From Chloroflexota bacterium (GTDB lineage Bacteria; Chloroflexota; Anaerolineae; Aggregatilineales; Phototrophicaceae): a DNA stretch of 64,000 bases. Numbering within the stretch: position 1 is the first letter of the stretch; each line of letters starts with the position of its first letter. A model generated the notes under the pieces. That model saw only the letters and a list, made by a program, of their open reading frames with translations, searched no databases and was not told the origin of the DNA. Location: positions 62,001-126,000 of the forward strand of contig JAPOVL010000043.1 of assembly GCA_026708115.1 (NCBI GenBank). The letters run 5' to 3'. Position numbers and translations under genes: made by a program. Positions 34,725 through 43,228 of this stretch are shown one piece after another.

Positions 34725-35714
34725 TTGTCAGTTCACAATGCCCAGCGCAATCGAGAGACCATTCGGCGGTATTGGAGCGAGCTTGACAATGCGAGCGCGC
34801 AGGAACTTGCGCAAGTCGTCAAGTCCTATACCCACAATGATATAGAATGGCACGGTCCACAACCGCTCAATGACATATGCGGCGTCGATGGCCTGATCGA
34901 AAACCTGTGGTTGCCCTTGCGGCACGCCTTCCCAGATTTACGGCGTCGCTATGACGTGCACCTGGCTGGCAGTTTTCGCGATCAGAATTGGGTCAGCGCG
35001 ACCGGGTACTTCGAAGGCAAGTTTGAGAACGATTGGCTGGGCATTGCCGCCAGCGGGGACAACACACTGATACGCTACGGCGAAATCGTGGCGCTGGAAG
35101 GGGGAAAAATCGTCAAGAGTTACTTCCTGCTAGATCTGATCGATGTAATGCAGCAAGGCGGCTTCCACTTGGGTTGGGACGCCCCCGCCATTGAAGGATT
35201 GCGACCTGCTGTGAAATACGGCAGCGGCATCCTGAATAGCATCCAGGACCCGGCCGAGACGCGGCTCACCTTGCGCCTGGTCGAGTCGATGCTTTTTGGC
35301 TTAGTGCGCAAAGACCAACCCATGTCCCTGTATTGGGACGAGCAGATGTTCTGGAATAGCCCGAGCGGGGTTGGCACCGCGCGTAGTCTGCAAGAATTTC
35401 TGGAGCGCGTTCACAGCGAGTTTCTGCGGGGGATAAGCGGGGCCTGGGGCGGCTCCCACAACGTCCGCTACGCCGAGGGGCGATTCGCCGTTTCCAGCGG
35501 CTGGCCGAGCCTAGTGGCGGTTCATGATGGCTTCTTCCTCGGTCAAGAACCGACGGGACAAACATTGCGTTGGCGGATTATGGACTTTTGGGAACGAAAA
35601 GACGATCTTTTGATCAGCAATTGGGTCCACATCGACATGATTGACATCTTCAAGCAGATGGGCATTGACGTATTTGAGCGCTACCGCGACTATCGACAAG
35701 AAAAGCGTCTGTAA
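34725..35714 (+). CDS. Double SnoaL-like (NTF2-fold) protein
   Basis: This 329-residue protein contains two SnoaL-like cone domains, about 10-150 and 170-325. Each has the helix-rich start and the pattern ending in RYGEIVALEGGKIVKSYFLL or its equivalent in the second half. Such ester-cyclase-like proteins often follow sugar importers, with unknown function. The start is an unusual TTG: AAGGAG lies 7 nt upstream and no in-frame ATG is available nearby. It begins 96 bp after the permease gene, so it is probably part of the operon. Confidence 0.65.
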   Translation: MSVHNAQRNRETIRRYWSELDNASAQELAQVVKSYTHNDIEWHGPQPLNDICGVDGLIENLWLPLRHAFPDLRRRYDVHLAGSFRDQNWVSATGYFEGKFENDWLGIAASGDNTLIRYGEIVALEGGKIVKSYFLLDLIDVMQQGGFHLGWDAPAIEGLRPAVKYGSGILNSIQDPAETRLTLRLVESMLFGLVRKDQPMSLYWDEQMFWNSPSGVGTARSLQEFLERVHSEFLRGISGAWGGSHNVRYAEGRFAVSSGWPSLVAVHDGFFLGQEPTGQTLRWRIMDFWERKDDLLISNWVHIDMIDIFKQMGIDVFERYRDYRQEKRL

Positions 35715-35776
35715 GGCTTGGCTGCTACTGCACATCTTACTCATTGATAACAGAAACAATACAAATATGGTGGCGC

Positions 35777-35908
35777 CCCTTGCGAAAATCAACATATTAT
35801 TACGAAATCCGCCAAGCTTAGCTCGCCCTCTCCCCTTGTGGGAGAGGGGGCCGGGGGGAGAGGGGTGAAAAAAGCGCGTCAGCGTGATCCATTACCGGAC
35901 AAGCCTTG
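35777..35908. repeat. Dispersed ~130-bp repeat, copy A
   Basis: The DNA from CTTGCGAAAATC to GGACAAGCCTT is homologous to 54994-55124. Shared landmarks in order are TTGCGAAAATC, ATTATTACGAAAT, GCCAAGCTTAGCTC, a C/G-rich hairpin (35826-35848, arms CCCTCTCCC and GGGAGAGGG), AAAAAGCGCGTCAGC and CGGACAAGCCTT. It occupies most of the gap between the two SnoaL-like genes and is a candidate miniature mobile element. Confidence 0.75.
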
Positions 35909-35923
35909 TAGGAGAGACGAGCC

Positions 35924-37087
35924 GTGACTGAAGAGCAAACGCCGGCGGACGAGCGCGCAGCGAAGACCAGCCAAAACTCGCCGGAGGACGCAGCCGGCGC
36001 CAGCCGCGCTCTTACCATGCCGACCGACTTTTCAATATCGCTGGCGGCCAAGGGCGGCACAGACAATTTGCTTCTCAACCCGGGCGCAAAACGCATTCAG
36101 AGCATGCGCGGTTTCGAAGACACTTACGTCGACATCATCGACTATATCGTGCGCATCACCCATCGGATCTGGGAAGAAAAGGACATCGGTTATATCTACG
36201 ATACCTACCGCCACAATTCGCATGTTTACGACGACTATGGCTTGCAATACGGCAGCGAGAAGATCGTCGCCGACACGGTACACACCATCAACGCCTTCCC
36301 CGATATCCGCTTGTTTGCCGACGAGATCATCTGGGCCGGCGACGATGTATCAGGCTTCCATACCTCACACCGCACGGTGATCAGCGGGCACAATACCGGC
36401 TTCTCGCGTTATGGCCGGCCGACAGGCAAAAAAGTGCTGCTCTGGTGCATCGCCAACTGTGTATCGCTGGAAAATGAGATCTTCAATGAATGGGTGATTT
36501 ACGATACCGCCAACCTGATCCGGCAACTGGGTTTTGACCTGCGCGAAATGGCCCGCAGATTCGGCAATGAAATGGATAGCAGCGCGTTCGACGCCGACCG
36601 CTCCGGCGAAGCTGAGCGCCTGGCCGGTCAAGACAGACCCCAATACCTGCTGCCGAGCAACGCCAGTGGCTTTGATGTCGAGGAATTCATCCGCCGCATC
36701 TATCACAATATTTGGAATCGGCGCTGCCTGGCAGATGTGAGGCTGGCTTACCATCCATCCCTGCAATTCATCGGTTCGACCGGGCGCAGCATCCAGGGGC
36801 GCGGCGATTATCAATCGTTCATCCTGTCGATGCTGGCCATGTTCCCTGACCTGGCGCTGCGGGTCGATGATATTTATTGGATGGGCAACGATGACGATGG
36901 CTACCTGGTTTCAGTGCGCTGGAACATCCTGGGCACGCATACCGGCAACGGCATATATGGACCGCCAACGGGCCGGTCAATCAGCATGTGGGGTATTTCC
37001 CAGCATCAAATCGCCGACGGCGCGATCGCGGCGGAATGGATGCTCTTTAATGAGTTCGCCGTGATGCAGCAGATATTTCGCGATTAG
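35924..37087 (+). CDS. Double SnoaL-like protein with N-terminal extension
   Basis: A 387-residue protein. After about 60 residues of hydrophilic N-terminus come two SnoaL-like domains (about 65-200 and 240-385), with matching elements in each half: RITHRIWEEKDIGYIYDTYR against RIYHNIWNRRCLADVRLAYH, and YGRPTGKKVLLWCIANC against YGPPTGRSISMWGISQH. The GTG start has GGAGA 8 nt upstream, within the end of repeat copy A; an in-frame ATG 31 codons later is an alternative. Function unknown, possibly a cyclase or isomerase of an imported compound. Confidence 0.6.
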   Translation: MTEEQTPADERAAKTSQNSPEDAAGASRALTMPTDFSISLAAKGGTDNLLLNPGAKRIQSMRGFEDTYVDIIDYIVRITHRIWEEKDIGYIYDTYRHNSHVYDDYGLQYGSEKIVADTVHTINAFPDIRLFADEIIWAGDDVSGFHTSHRTVISGHNTGFSRYGRPTGKKVLLWCIANCVSLENEIFNEWVIYDTANLIRQLGFDLREMARRFGNEMDSSAFDADRSGEAERLAGQDRPQYLLPSNASGFDVEEFIRRIYHNIWNRRCLADVRLAYHPSLQFIGSTGRSIQGRGDYQSFILSMLAMFPDLALRVDDIYWMGNDDDGYLVSVRWNILGTHTGNGIYGPPTGRSISMWGISQHQIADGAIAAEWMLFNEFAVMQQIFRD

Positions 37088-37139
37088 CGTTATAGCCAAT
37101 GCCGCTCTGTTACTGGCAGGTTCGTCGCGACGCCTGGCT

Positions 37140-37367
37140 GTGCTACACCGATATCGTGACCACTGCAGGCACGCCGCGTTTCGCGTTGATACGAAGCGAT
37201 TGCGCTCGGATTTTAAAGGCGATATACGACGGCTAGAGAACAAAGTGGACACCGGATTCAAAGATCTCGACGATCGCCTGCGCTCCGTAGAAAACGAGCA
37301 ATCGCGAGTCGTTGGTTTGTTGGAAGGGCTTGGATTGGCCGGCGCGCTGCCGAATCGGGACAGCTAA
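37140..37367 (+). CDS. Small coiled-coil protein or remnant
   Basis: A 75-codon frame. Its second half, IRRLENKVDTGFKDLDDRLR followed by SVENEQSRVVGLLEGLGLAG, is a regular heptad pattern like the coiled-coil tails of small XhlA-like or methyl-accepting accessory proteins. The first 20 residues are arginine-rich and unconvincing, and no ribosome-binding site is clear, so this may be the surviving C-terminus of a truncated gene. It lies in the 326-bp gap between convergent SnoaL-like and nucleoside hydrolase genes. Confidence 0.4.
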   Translation: MLHRYRDHCRHAAFRVDTKRLRSDFKGDIRRLENKVDTGFKDLDDRLRSVENEQSRVVGLLEGLGLAGALPNRDS

Positions 37368-37413
37368 AACCCCAGAACAAGGACTATCAATCGTATACCA
37401 GTGCAGGGACCAG

Positions 37414-38358
37414 CTAGGCCTTCCGCAGGCGCTCGGCTTCCAGCGCCACCAGGCGCGGGCCATCGACGCCGACGCAGACATTGACCAGCGGGCGGTTCTG
37501 CCAGGCCGGCAAGATGTGCTTGCCGAATGCGGGCCAGGTCTTGCCCCGCCCCAAACCCTGCGTACCAACGCGGATCGCCCAGCGCTTGGTCTCGAATAGC
37601 GACGGATCGAGCAGGTAGGCGATGGCGCTGGAATCGTGCACGAAGATGCCCTGCGCCGGATAGCTCGATTCGAAATAGTTGCGATAGTGCGGCAGGATGC
37701 GGATGATATGGTCGGACATGGCATTGCCGTGCGTCTCATATTCGGCGATGTCTTCCGGCTTCATATGCACCTTGTGGGTCACGTCCAGGCCCACCATGGT
37801 CACCGACCAATCGGCGCCGAATACCAGATCGGCCGCTTCCGGATCGTTGCGGATATTGGCCTCGCCGGCAGGACTGGCATTGCCCGGCGCCAGCGCGTTG
37901 CCGCCCATCAGCACGACTTGGTCGACCCACTCGGTGATGCGCGGCTCCAGGCGCAGCGCCAGCGCGATATTGGTCAGCGGACCCACGGGCACCAGCGTAA
38001 TCTCGCCGGGATGCGCGCGCAGTTGCTCGACGATAAATTGCGCCGCGCTGATGTCCGCCGGCGCGCCTGCCGGATCCGGCAGGAAGATATCGCCTTGGCC
38101 GTCGCTGCCGTGCACAAAAGGAACGGGACCTTCGAATGGGCCGGTCAGCGCGTTGTCTGCGCCGTGGGCAACAGGGATATCGGTCCGGCCCGCGATTTCC
38201 AACAAGCGCAGCGCGTTCCTGGTCGCGAGTTCGGTATGCACATTGCCGAAGATCGTGGTCAAGCCGATCACTTCCAGCTCGGGCGAGCACAAGGCGAAGA
38301 AAATCGCCATGGTGTCGTCAACGCCCGGGTCGGTATCAATGATGATTTTGCGTGGCAT
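37414..38358 (-). CDS. Nucleoside hydrolase (IunH family) 1
   Basis: A 314-residue inosine-uridine-preferring nucleoside hydrolase-like enzyme. The Ca-binding DTDPGVDDTMA motif is at residues 8-18, the VPVGPLTNIALAL segment in the middle, and the substrate-site VHDSSAIAYLLDP keeps the conserved His-Asp. It hydrolyses the N-glycosidic bond of ribonucleosides to ribose and base. GGGAGG is 6 nt upstream of the ATG. It is the last gene of the overlapping run with YjbQ, a PfkB kinase and a canonical ADP-ribosylglycohydrolase, which suggests ribosyl salvage. Confidence 0.9.
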   Translation of the reverse strand: MPRKIIIDTDPGVDDTMAIFFALCSPELEVIGLTTIFGNVHTELATRNALRLLEIAGRTDIPVAHGADNALTGPFEGPVPFVHGSDGQGDIFLPDPAGAPADISAAQFIVEQLRAHPGEITLVPVGPLTNIALALRLEPRITEWVDQVVLMGGNALAPGNASPAGEANIRNDPEAADLVFGADWSVTMVGLDVTHKVHMKPEDIAEYETHGNAMSDHIIRILPHYRNYFESSYPAQGIFVHDSSAIAYLLDPSLFETKRWAIRVGTQGLGRGKTWPAFGKHILPAWQNRPLVNVCVGVDGPRLVALEAERLRKA

Positions 38359-38360
38359 GG

Positions 38361-38768
38361 CTATCCTCCCAGTATTTTGACTTGGACGCGACGTGTGCGG
38401 GGTCCGTCGAATTCGTAGAACATGATACTTTGCGAGTGCCCGAGCAGCAATTTGCCCTCCTCAATCACCAGCGTCACACTATGCCCGACCAAGGTCGCTT
38501 TGATATGCCCGGCGGCATCGGCCGGCGTGTCGTATTGATGCTCGAAATCGACGCGCGTCGGCACAAGCCGCTTGAGATCGGCCAAGATATCGTTCGGCGT
38601 GGCGGGATCAAGTCCCGAATTGATGGTGATAGCGGCAGTGGTATGCGGAACAACGATAACGCAGAGCCCGGCATGTACGCTGCTTTCAGCGACCACCTGC
38701 TGCACATGCGTTGTGATATCAACCAGGGCATCGCCGCGCGGCGTATCAAAAACTACGGTCTTTAGCAT
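38361..38768 (-). CDS. yjbQ: YjbQ family (UPF0047) protein
   Basis: A 135-residue protein with the complete YjbQ signature: VIVVPHTTAAITINSG, a central DAAGHIKATLVGHSVTLVI segment and the C-terminal LLLGHSQSIMFYEFDGPRTR. Members bind a metal via conserved His residues; some show secondary thiamine-phosphate synthase activity in vitro and the physiological role is unclear. The start overlaps the stop of the PfkB kinase gene by 7 bp, and the nucleoside hydrolase gene follows after 2 bp. Confidence 0.9.
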   Translation of the reverse strand: MLKTVVFDTPRGDALVDITTHVQQVVAESSVHAGLCVIVVPHTTAAITINSGLDPATPNDILADLKRLVPTRVDFEHQYDTPADAAGHIKATLVGHSVTLVIEEGKLLLGHSQSIMFYEFDGPRTRRVQVKILGG

Positions 38769-39718
38769 GAGAGACGTAATCCTGTCTTGTGCTTGTCCAA
38801 CAAAGCCTGTATCTCGCTACAGGTCGGCGCCATGCGGCCGGCGCCGGCTTTTGTGACGCTTGCGGCGCCCATGGCGTTGGCTATAGTACCACAATCCGCC
38901 AGCGCATAGCCCTGCGCGCGCGACCAAATGAAGGCCGCGGCATAGACATCGCCCGCGCCAATGGTATCGACGACCGCGACTGGAAAACCGCGGCAGCGTA
39001 TGTCGAGCTCGGGCCCCATAATTCGGCAGCCTTGTTCCGCTAACTTCAATATGATCAAGAGAGACGGATAGCGTTGCAGTAATCGTCGGCAGGCCTTGAT
39101 ACCGGTTTCCCCATCGCTGGCAAAGGGAATCTCGTCTTCGGTAAGCAGCAGAACATCCGTCAAGGCCAGGACGCGTTCCACTTTCCCCCGCTCCAACTGG
39201 CCCAAGAAGGGTCCCACATCCACGTATAGCGGCGTCGGACTGTCATTGACAAACTCCAAAACGCCCTCGATCAAGGGGCGCAGCCGCTCTTCGACCAAGG
39301 AATAACCCGGGACAAAGACGACATCCGCGCGCTTCAATTGTTCGCGCGCTGCGTCTGTCAGCGCGATGTCGGGCCCTTCGCCGTAGTTGCCCAGGAAAAC
39401 ATGCCCGCCGCCCGTCTGATCCGCGAGCGCGATCACAGTCGTCGTGGTACTGCCAGCGGGCGCCACCAGCGCCGACGTGTCGACGCTGGCTGCTTCCATG
39501 ATATCGAGCAGCAGCCGTCCTTGAAAATCAGCGCCGACCGCGCCCAGCGCGGCGACCTCCAAACCAAGATTGCGCGCCGCCAAGATGGTGCTGCAAGCCC
39601 CGCCGGGTTCGAGCAGCAGCGTCGGCGACATTTGATGCTCGTCGGCTGCGATGGGCAGCCGCACATCCAGCAGTAGATCGACCACCAGGTCGCCAACTGT
39701 GACGAGTCGTTTGATCAT
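38762..39718 (-). CDS. PfkB-family carbohydrate kinase
   Basis: A 318-residue ribokinase-superfamily kinase. It begins LVTVGDLVVDLL, has EPGGACSTILAARNLG in the substrate lid region and the ATP-site motif VDTIGAGDVYAAAF with the catalytic Asp. It shares one base (TAATG) with the upstream ADP-ribosylglycohydrolase gene and overlaps yjbQ by 7 bp. The substrate is probably ribose or another released sugar (inference from neighbours). Confidence 0.88.
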   Translation of the reverse strand: MIKRLVTVGDLVVDLLLDVRLPIAADEHQMSPTLLLEPGGACSTILAARNLGLEVAALGAVGADFQGRLLLDIMEAASVDTSALVAPAGSTTTTVIALADQTGGGHVFLGNYGEGPDIALTDAAREQLKRADVVFVPGYSLVEERLRPLIEGVLEFVNDSPTPLYVDVGPFLGQLERGKVERVLALTDVLLLTEDEIPFASDGETGIKACRRLLQRYPSLLIILKLAEQGCRIMGPELDIRCRGFPVAVVDTIGAGDVYAAAFIWSRAQGYALADCGTIANAMGAASVTKAGAGRMAPTCSEIQALLDKHKTGLRLSC

Positions 39719-40719
39719 TAGCCGGCTGAGACGTTGATGAGCGCTTCCAGCCCGACCGCGATTTTGCGCACGCCATAGGCGCGGAAGACGTCGTCGTTTT
39801 CCAGCACCGCGATATCGTCGGCCGGTATCGCGTCAAAGCCGGCGTAGGCGCCGGCCATGGCGCAGGCGATGGCGCCGATGGTATCGGCATCGCCGCCCAG
39901 ATTGGCAGCCAGAATCGCGCTTCGCTTGGGATCGCCCCCCGCCATCGCCAGCAGGCCGAAAGCCGCGCCGACCGTTTCCGGCACGTTCAAGGTCGCCCCC
40001 ACTTCGTCGAATATCCGGCGCAAGCGCGTTCTGTCATCTTGATCGCCCTTGGCGATTGCCAGCGCCTGCTCGATCTTGTACGCCACTGAACAGCCGAACC
40101 AAGCGCGGCCATGCCCTTTGCCCAGGTCTGCGCCCCGCAAGCCGGCCTCAATCATCGCATCTAGGGAGATGCTGTCGACCATGGCGCTTGCGACCGCAGC
40201 GGATACGGCGCAAGCGCCGGATACGGCCGGGCTGGTATAGTGAGTCGGCATACATACGGTCACCGTGTCGGCCACAGCGCCAGCGATATCTCCCGGATGC
40301 AGGGTGCCGATGGGCGCAATGCGCATGGGGGCGCCGTTGGTATCGCCCCATGTTCCCGTCCTGCGCGGATCTCCGCCGGCTTTCAGCGCGTTGATGCCGC
40401 GGCGCGTGCTGGGACCGACATAGGGCGAGTCGTCGCCGCCAACGCGGTCGTACCAACTGATCAATCCCTGGACGACCGCGTCAAGCGTCACGCCGCCGGC
40501 CTTAATCACCGCCTGCGCGATGGAAAAGGCTTGCTCGGAGTCGTCGGTGATGCGGCCGGCGGGCAAGCCTGCGTGCACGATGTGGTCATCGGGCGCGTCT
40601 TGCCAGCTATCCAGCCAGCCGAAGCAGCGTTCGGTATCGTCGGGATGGACCTGCGCCGGCATGGCGAAGGCATCGCCCAGCGCCTGGCCGTAGAGACATC
40701 CGAGGATTTTATTCAACAT
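39718..40719 (-). CDS. Canonical ADP-ribosylglycohydrolase family protein
   Basis: A 333-residue protein with all classical motifs: GCLYGQALGDAFAMP (7-21, keeping GDA), ITDDSEQ (57-63) and GGDADTIGAIACAMAGAYAG with the Asp-x-Asp-Thr metal site. It lacks the N-terminal helical extension and altered motifs of the four array copies, so it is a separate branch. It removes ADP-ribose or hydrolyses related N- or O-ribosyl bonds. Tight overlap with a kinase and close linkage to a nucleoside hydrolase gene suggests a ribosyl catabolic role rather than nitrogenase control. Confidence 0.88.
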   Translation of the reverse strand: MLNKILGCLYGQALGDAFAMPAQVHPDDTERCFGWLDSWQDAPDDHIVHAGLPAGRITDDSEQAFSIAQAVIKAGGVTLDAVVQGLISWYDRVGGDDSPYVGPSTRRGINALKAGGDPRRTGTWGDTNGAPMRIAPIGTLHPGDIAGAVADTVTVCMPTHYTSPAVSGACAVSAAVASAMVDSISLDAMIEAGLRGADLGKGHGRAWFGCSVAYKIEQALAIAKGDQDDRTRLRRIFDEVGATLNVPETVGAAFGLLAMAGGDPKRSAILAANLGGDADTIGAIACAMAGAYAGFDAIPADDIAVLENDDVFRAYGVRKIAVGLEALINVSAG

Positions 40720-41383
40720 CTTCAGTGGCTTGAAACTCTTGCCATTGCTCCAGCCAGGTTGCGTACCAGCCGGACCAGTAGTCGGGCACTATCTTGCCAC
40801 GAAGCCATAAAGCCGCGCTTACGGAGCCGGCATCACGATAACTGAGACTCCAAACGGTATTACCCTCGTTCCAGTCGATCCTGTAGTATTGTAGATGTGC
40901 CCCCACCTCGTAATCCCACAATTCATCGTCGGGAATCGCTTGCAAAGTCGTTGTCACCTGGTGAATGGTCGTGATGTCTGTACCGGAGTAGCTCCAGGTA
41001 TCGTAATCATCGAAGTTATACTTATGCCAAATCGTCCATTCAATGAGACCTTCGCAGTAGAAATCGGGTGAAACGTCCGGGGGATTGGTCAAGTGTCTTA
41101 GCACCTGCTGGCCACGGCTGCCGCCCATGAAGATCGCGTGGAATAGCTGGTCCAACGATATCCGCCAAGCCTGCCCATGGAACGCGGTCATCGTGTCGTT
41201 CCAGACGATATCGCGAATCTCGTCTTCGCTGGCGTAGCCCGCCGTAAATACAAACTCCAGCATGTCTGCCTGCTGCATGACAAAGCATTGCAAATCATTG
41301 CGTTTCTCGACATATTTCCAGATGAACACGGCAATAATGAGCAATAGAATGACGCGCGTCGCTCGAGATTTACTCATGGTCAT
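40709..41383 (-). CDS. Hypothetical protein with one N-terminal membrane segment
   Basis: A 224-residue protein I do not recognise. A short basic N-terminus is followed by one hydrophobic segment (VILLLIIAVFIWKY, about 11-24); the rest is a tryptophan- and tyrosine-rich, probably extracytoplasmic domain. Its last 11 bp overlap the ADP-ribosylglycohydrolase gene, which makes it the first gene of that operon. AAAGGG lies upstream; ATG at 41383 or two codons later are both possible. Confidence 0.65.
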   Translation of the reverse strand: MTMSKSRATRVILLLIIAVFIWKYVEKRNDLQCFVMQQADMLEFVFTAGYASEDEIRDIVWNDTMTAFHGQAWRISLDQLFHAIFMGGSRGQQVLRHLTNPPDVSPDFYCEGLIEWTIWHKYNFDDYDTWSYSGTDITTIHQVTTTLQAIPDDELWDYEVGAHLQYYRIDWNEGNTVWSLSYRDAGSVSAALWLRGKIVPDYWSGWYATWLEQWQEFQATEDVE

Positions 41384-41431
41384 TTACCCTTTATTCGAAT
41401 TGCGCCTTGTCAACGGTTTATGCGCGTCCGC

Positions 41432-41473
41432 TCACTCCGCCCGCATCAGCACGCGCCTACCGATGACCGGACC
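41432..41473 (-). pseudogene. Remnant of a second BMP-permease gene (C-terminal end)
   Basis: On the minus strand this DNA encodes VIGRRVLMRAE followed by TGA. The intact permease gene at 41843 ends IIGGRVLMRAE and TGA. By hand count the nucleotide match from the stop inward is 33 of 40. No other part of a permease is present here, so this is the decayed end of a second copy. It lies in the 188-bp gap beside the small membrane-protein gene. Confidence 0.6.
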
Positions 41474-41571
41474 TGTCGGAATAAGGGGCATGCTTCATTT
41501 TCTTTCATTCCGGCGTCTCTAAAGTGGGCAAATTGCACGATCTTTGGCATAATGCAAGTATATCATCACAG

Positions 41572-41814
41572 ATGGCAGACAAGAGACTCGCGCGGCAGCC
41601 CATGACTGAAGCAGCGATGAACGATCGACTTACCAGAATAGAAACACGCGCCGAAGAGTATGTGAAACGTAGCGAGATTGCCCCAACACTCGTCCGCATC
41701 GAAACAAAACTAGATAACCTGAAGTGGATTCTTGGCGTGATTGTTGCCATCATGGTAGCAATTGCTACTGGTGTCATAGTCGGAATAATCATGTTTGCGC
41801 TACAAAGCTCATAG
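41572..41814 (+). CDS. Small coiled-coil membrane protein (XhlA-like)
   Basis: About 80 residues. A short amphipathic coiled-coil (MNDRLTRIETRAEEYVKRSE, then LVRIETKLDNL) precedes one membrane helix (WILGVIVAIMVAIATGVIVG). This layout resembles haemolysin XhlA-like and similar small holin-associated proteins, but many chromosomal copies have no known role. Start uncertain: ATG at 41572, 41602 or 41617; no clear ribosome-binding site. It lies opposite to the importer operon, between the intact permease and the permease remnant. Confidence 0.55.
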   Translation: MADKRLARQPMTEAAMNDRLTRIETRAEEYVKRSEIAPTLVRIETKLDNLKWILGVIVAIMVAIATGVIVGIIMFALQSS

Positions 41815-41842
41815 ACGGGCTTCAGGGCGCTCTCCATTCCTC

Positions 41843-43228
41843 TCACTCCGCTCGCATCAACACGCGGCCCCCGATGATCAGCCAGATCGCGCCCGCCGCA
41901 ACCAGCCCGATGACCAGCGCCAGGATCGGCTCGAAGAAGAGCGCCAAAAAGAGCGTCAGATAAATGCCCAGCGAGACCACCGTCACGGCCGCGCTGGCTC
42001 TCCAACGCTGCTGAATCTTGAAGATATCGCGGACGAAGGGCAGGCTGATGACGAAGAGCGCGATGGACAGGGCGCCGATCAGCAATCCGATCGGGACTGC
42101 GCCATCCGCGCCGCCGAAGCCATTCGGCGCCGCCAGGATACTGACGCCCGTCACAACGCCGATGACCGCCACCATCATCAGCAGCATGTGCAGAATGCTG
42201 ATGCGCTGGATCGAGCGCCAGAATTCGGCGTCGAAGGCGTCGCCAGAGGCGGTGCGCATTTCGCTGACGCGTTGGGAGATACGCCGTTGCAGGGCATAAA
42301 TCACCAGCGCCAACACGGTCGCGAAATAGGGAATCGATTGCGGCAATTGCGACGGGATCTCCAGCGAGCCGATGCGGATGCCCAGCGCGTCGAAAAAGCC
42401 GAAAATGGATGAGGCGATCATGGTACCGGCAGGTGTCCCACCGCCCAAAGAAGGCGTGACCAAAGCAATGAAGCCTCTGTTATTGGTCATATCGCGCTGG
42501 AAGAGTTGCAAGTAGCCCATGCTCATGTGGATGCCGCCCAAGCCGGCGAAAAATCCGCTGATCAACAGCGCCAAGTAGCGAATACGCTTGACGTTGATGC
42601 CGACCGATGCCGCCGCCTCGGGATTCTCGCCGACCGCGCGCAAGTGCATGCCGAAGGGACTGCGATACAGGAAAAACGTCACAAAAAAGACAGAGACGAA
42701 GGCTACCCAGGTCATGACGCTCTGATTGTCAAAGACGCCGAAAATAAAGCCACCGATGAGGGGAATCTGGTTGATAAATTCCGGGAGTTGAATGAAGGGC
42801 ATTTGCAAGCTGGCCAGGGTGCTGGTATTGCCGCGGTCGCCGGTCAACTCGAACATGATGGCGACTGTGGCGGACGAGCCGAAGATATTCAGCGCGATGC
42901 CGGACAAGAACAAATCACCTTTGAGGTCCAGGTGGAAGAGCGCGAGCACGAAGGACAGCAGCAGCGAGACACAGACGCCCAGCAACAGTCCCAGCCAGGG
43001 ACCAATAGTCAGGCCCGTTTCCGCGCCGAACCAGTCCTGCGAGTAGGCGCTGACCACCACGCCGGTGAAGGCTGAGGACAGCATCATGCCTTCCAGGCCG
43101 ATGTTAAGCACGCCGGCTTTTTCGGAAATAAGCGCGCCCAGCGATGGCAGCAGGATCGGCGTGGTCACGCGCAGGATCGCAGCGAGAAATACCGCGCTGA
43201 AAATGCCGTCAATGACGTTCTCAAACAT
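41843..43228 (-). CDS. Nucleoside-type ABC transporter permease (BMP system), long form
   Basis: A 461-residue permease of the BMP/YufQ type. The core shows TTPILLPSLGALISEKAGVL and NIGLEGMMLSSAF, the typical N-terminal signature, then FGMHLRAVGENPEAAASVGI and SLGGGTPAGTMIASSIFGFF. The usual length is about 310 residues; here roughly 150 more residues follow, with a cytoplasmic linker and probably four extra hydrophobic segments (for example LLIGALSIALFVISLPFV). It overlaps the upstream permease gene by 8 bp. Confidence 0.88.
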   Translation of the reverse strand: MFENVIDGIFSAVFLAAILRVTTPILLPSLGALISEKAGVLNIGLEGMMLSSAFTGVVVSAYSQDWFGAETGLTIGPWLGLLLGVCVSLLLSFVLALFHLDLKGDLFLSGIALNIFGSSATVAIMFELTGDRGNTSTLASLQMPFIQLPEFINQIPLIGGFIFGVFDNQSVMTWVAFVSVFFVTFFLYRSPFGMHLRAVGENPEAAASVGINVKRIRYLALLISGFFAGLGGIHMSMGYLQLFQRDMTNNRGFIALVTPSLGGGTPAGTMIASSIFGFFDALGIRIGSLEIPSQLPQSIPYFATVLALVIYALQRRISQRVSEMRTASGDAFDAEFWRSIQRISILHMLLMMVAVIGVVTGVSILAAPNGFGGADGAVPIGLLIGALSIALFVISLPFVRDIFKIQQRWRASAAVTVVSLGIYLTLFLALFFEPILALVIGLVAAGAIWLIIGGRVLMRAE

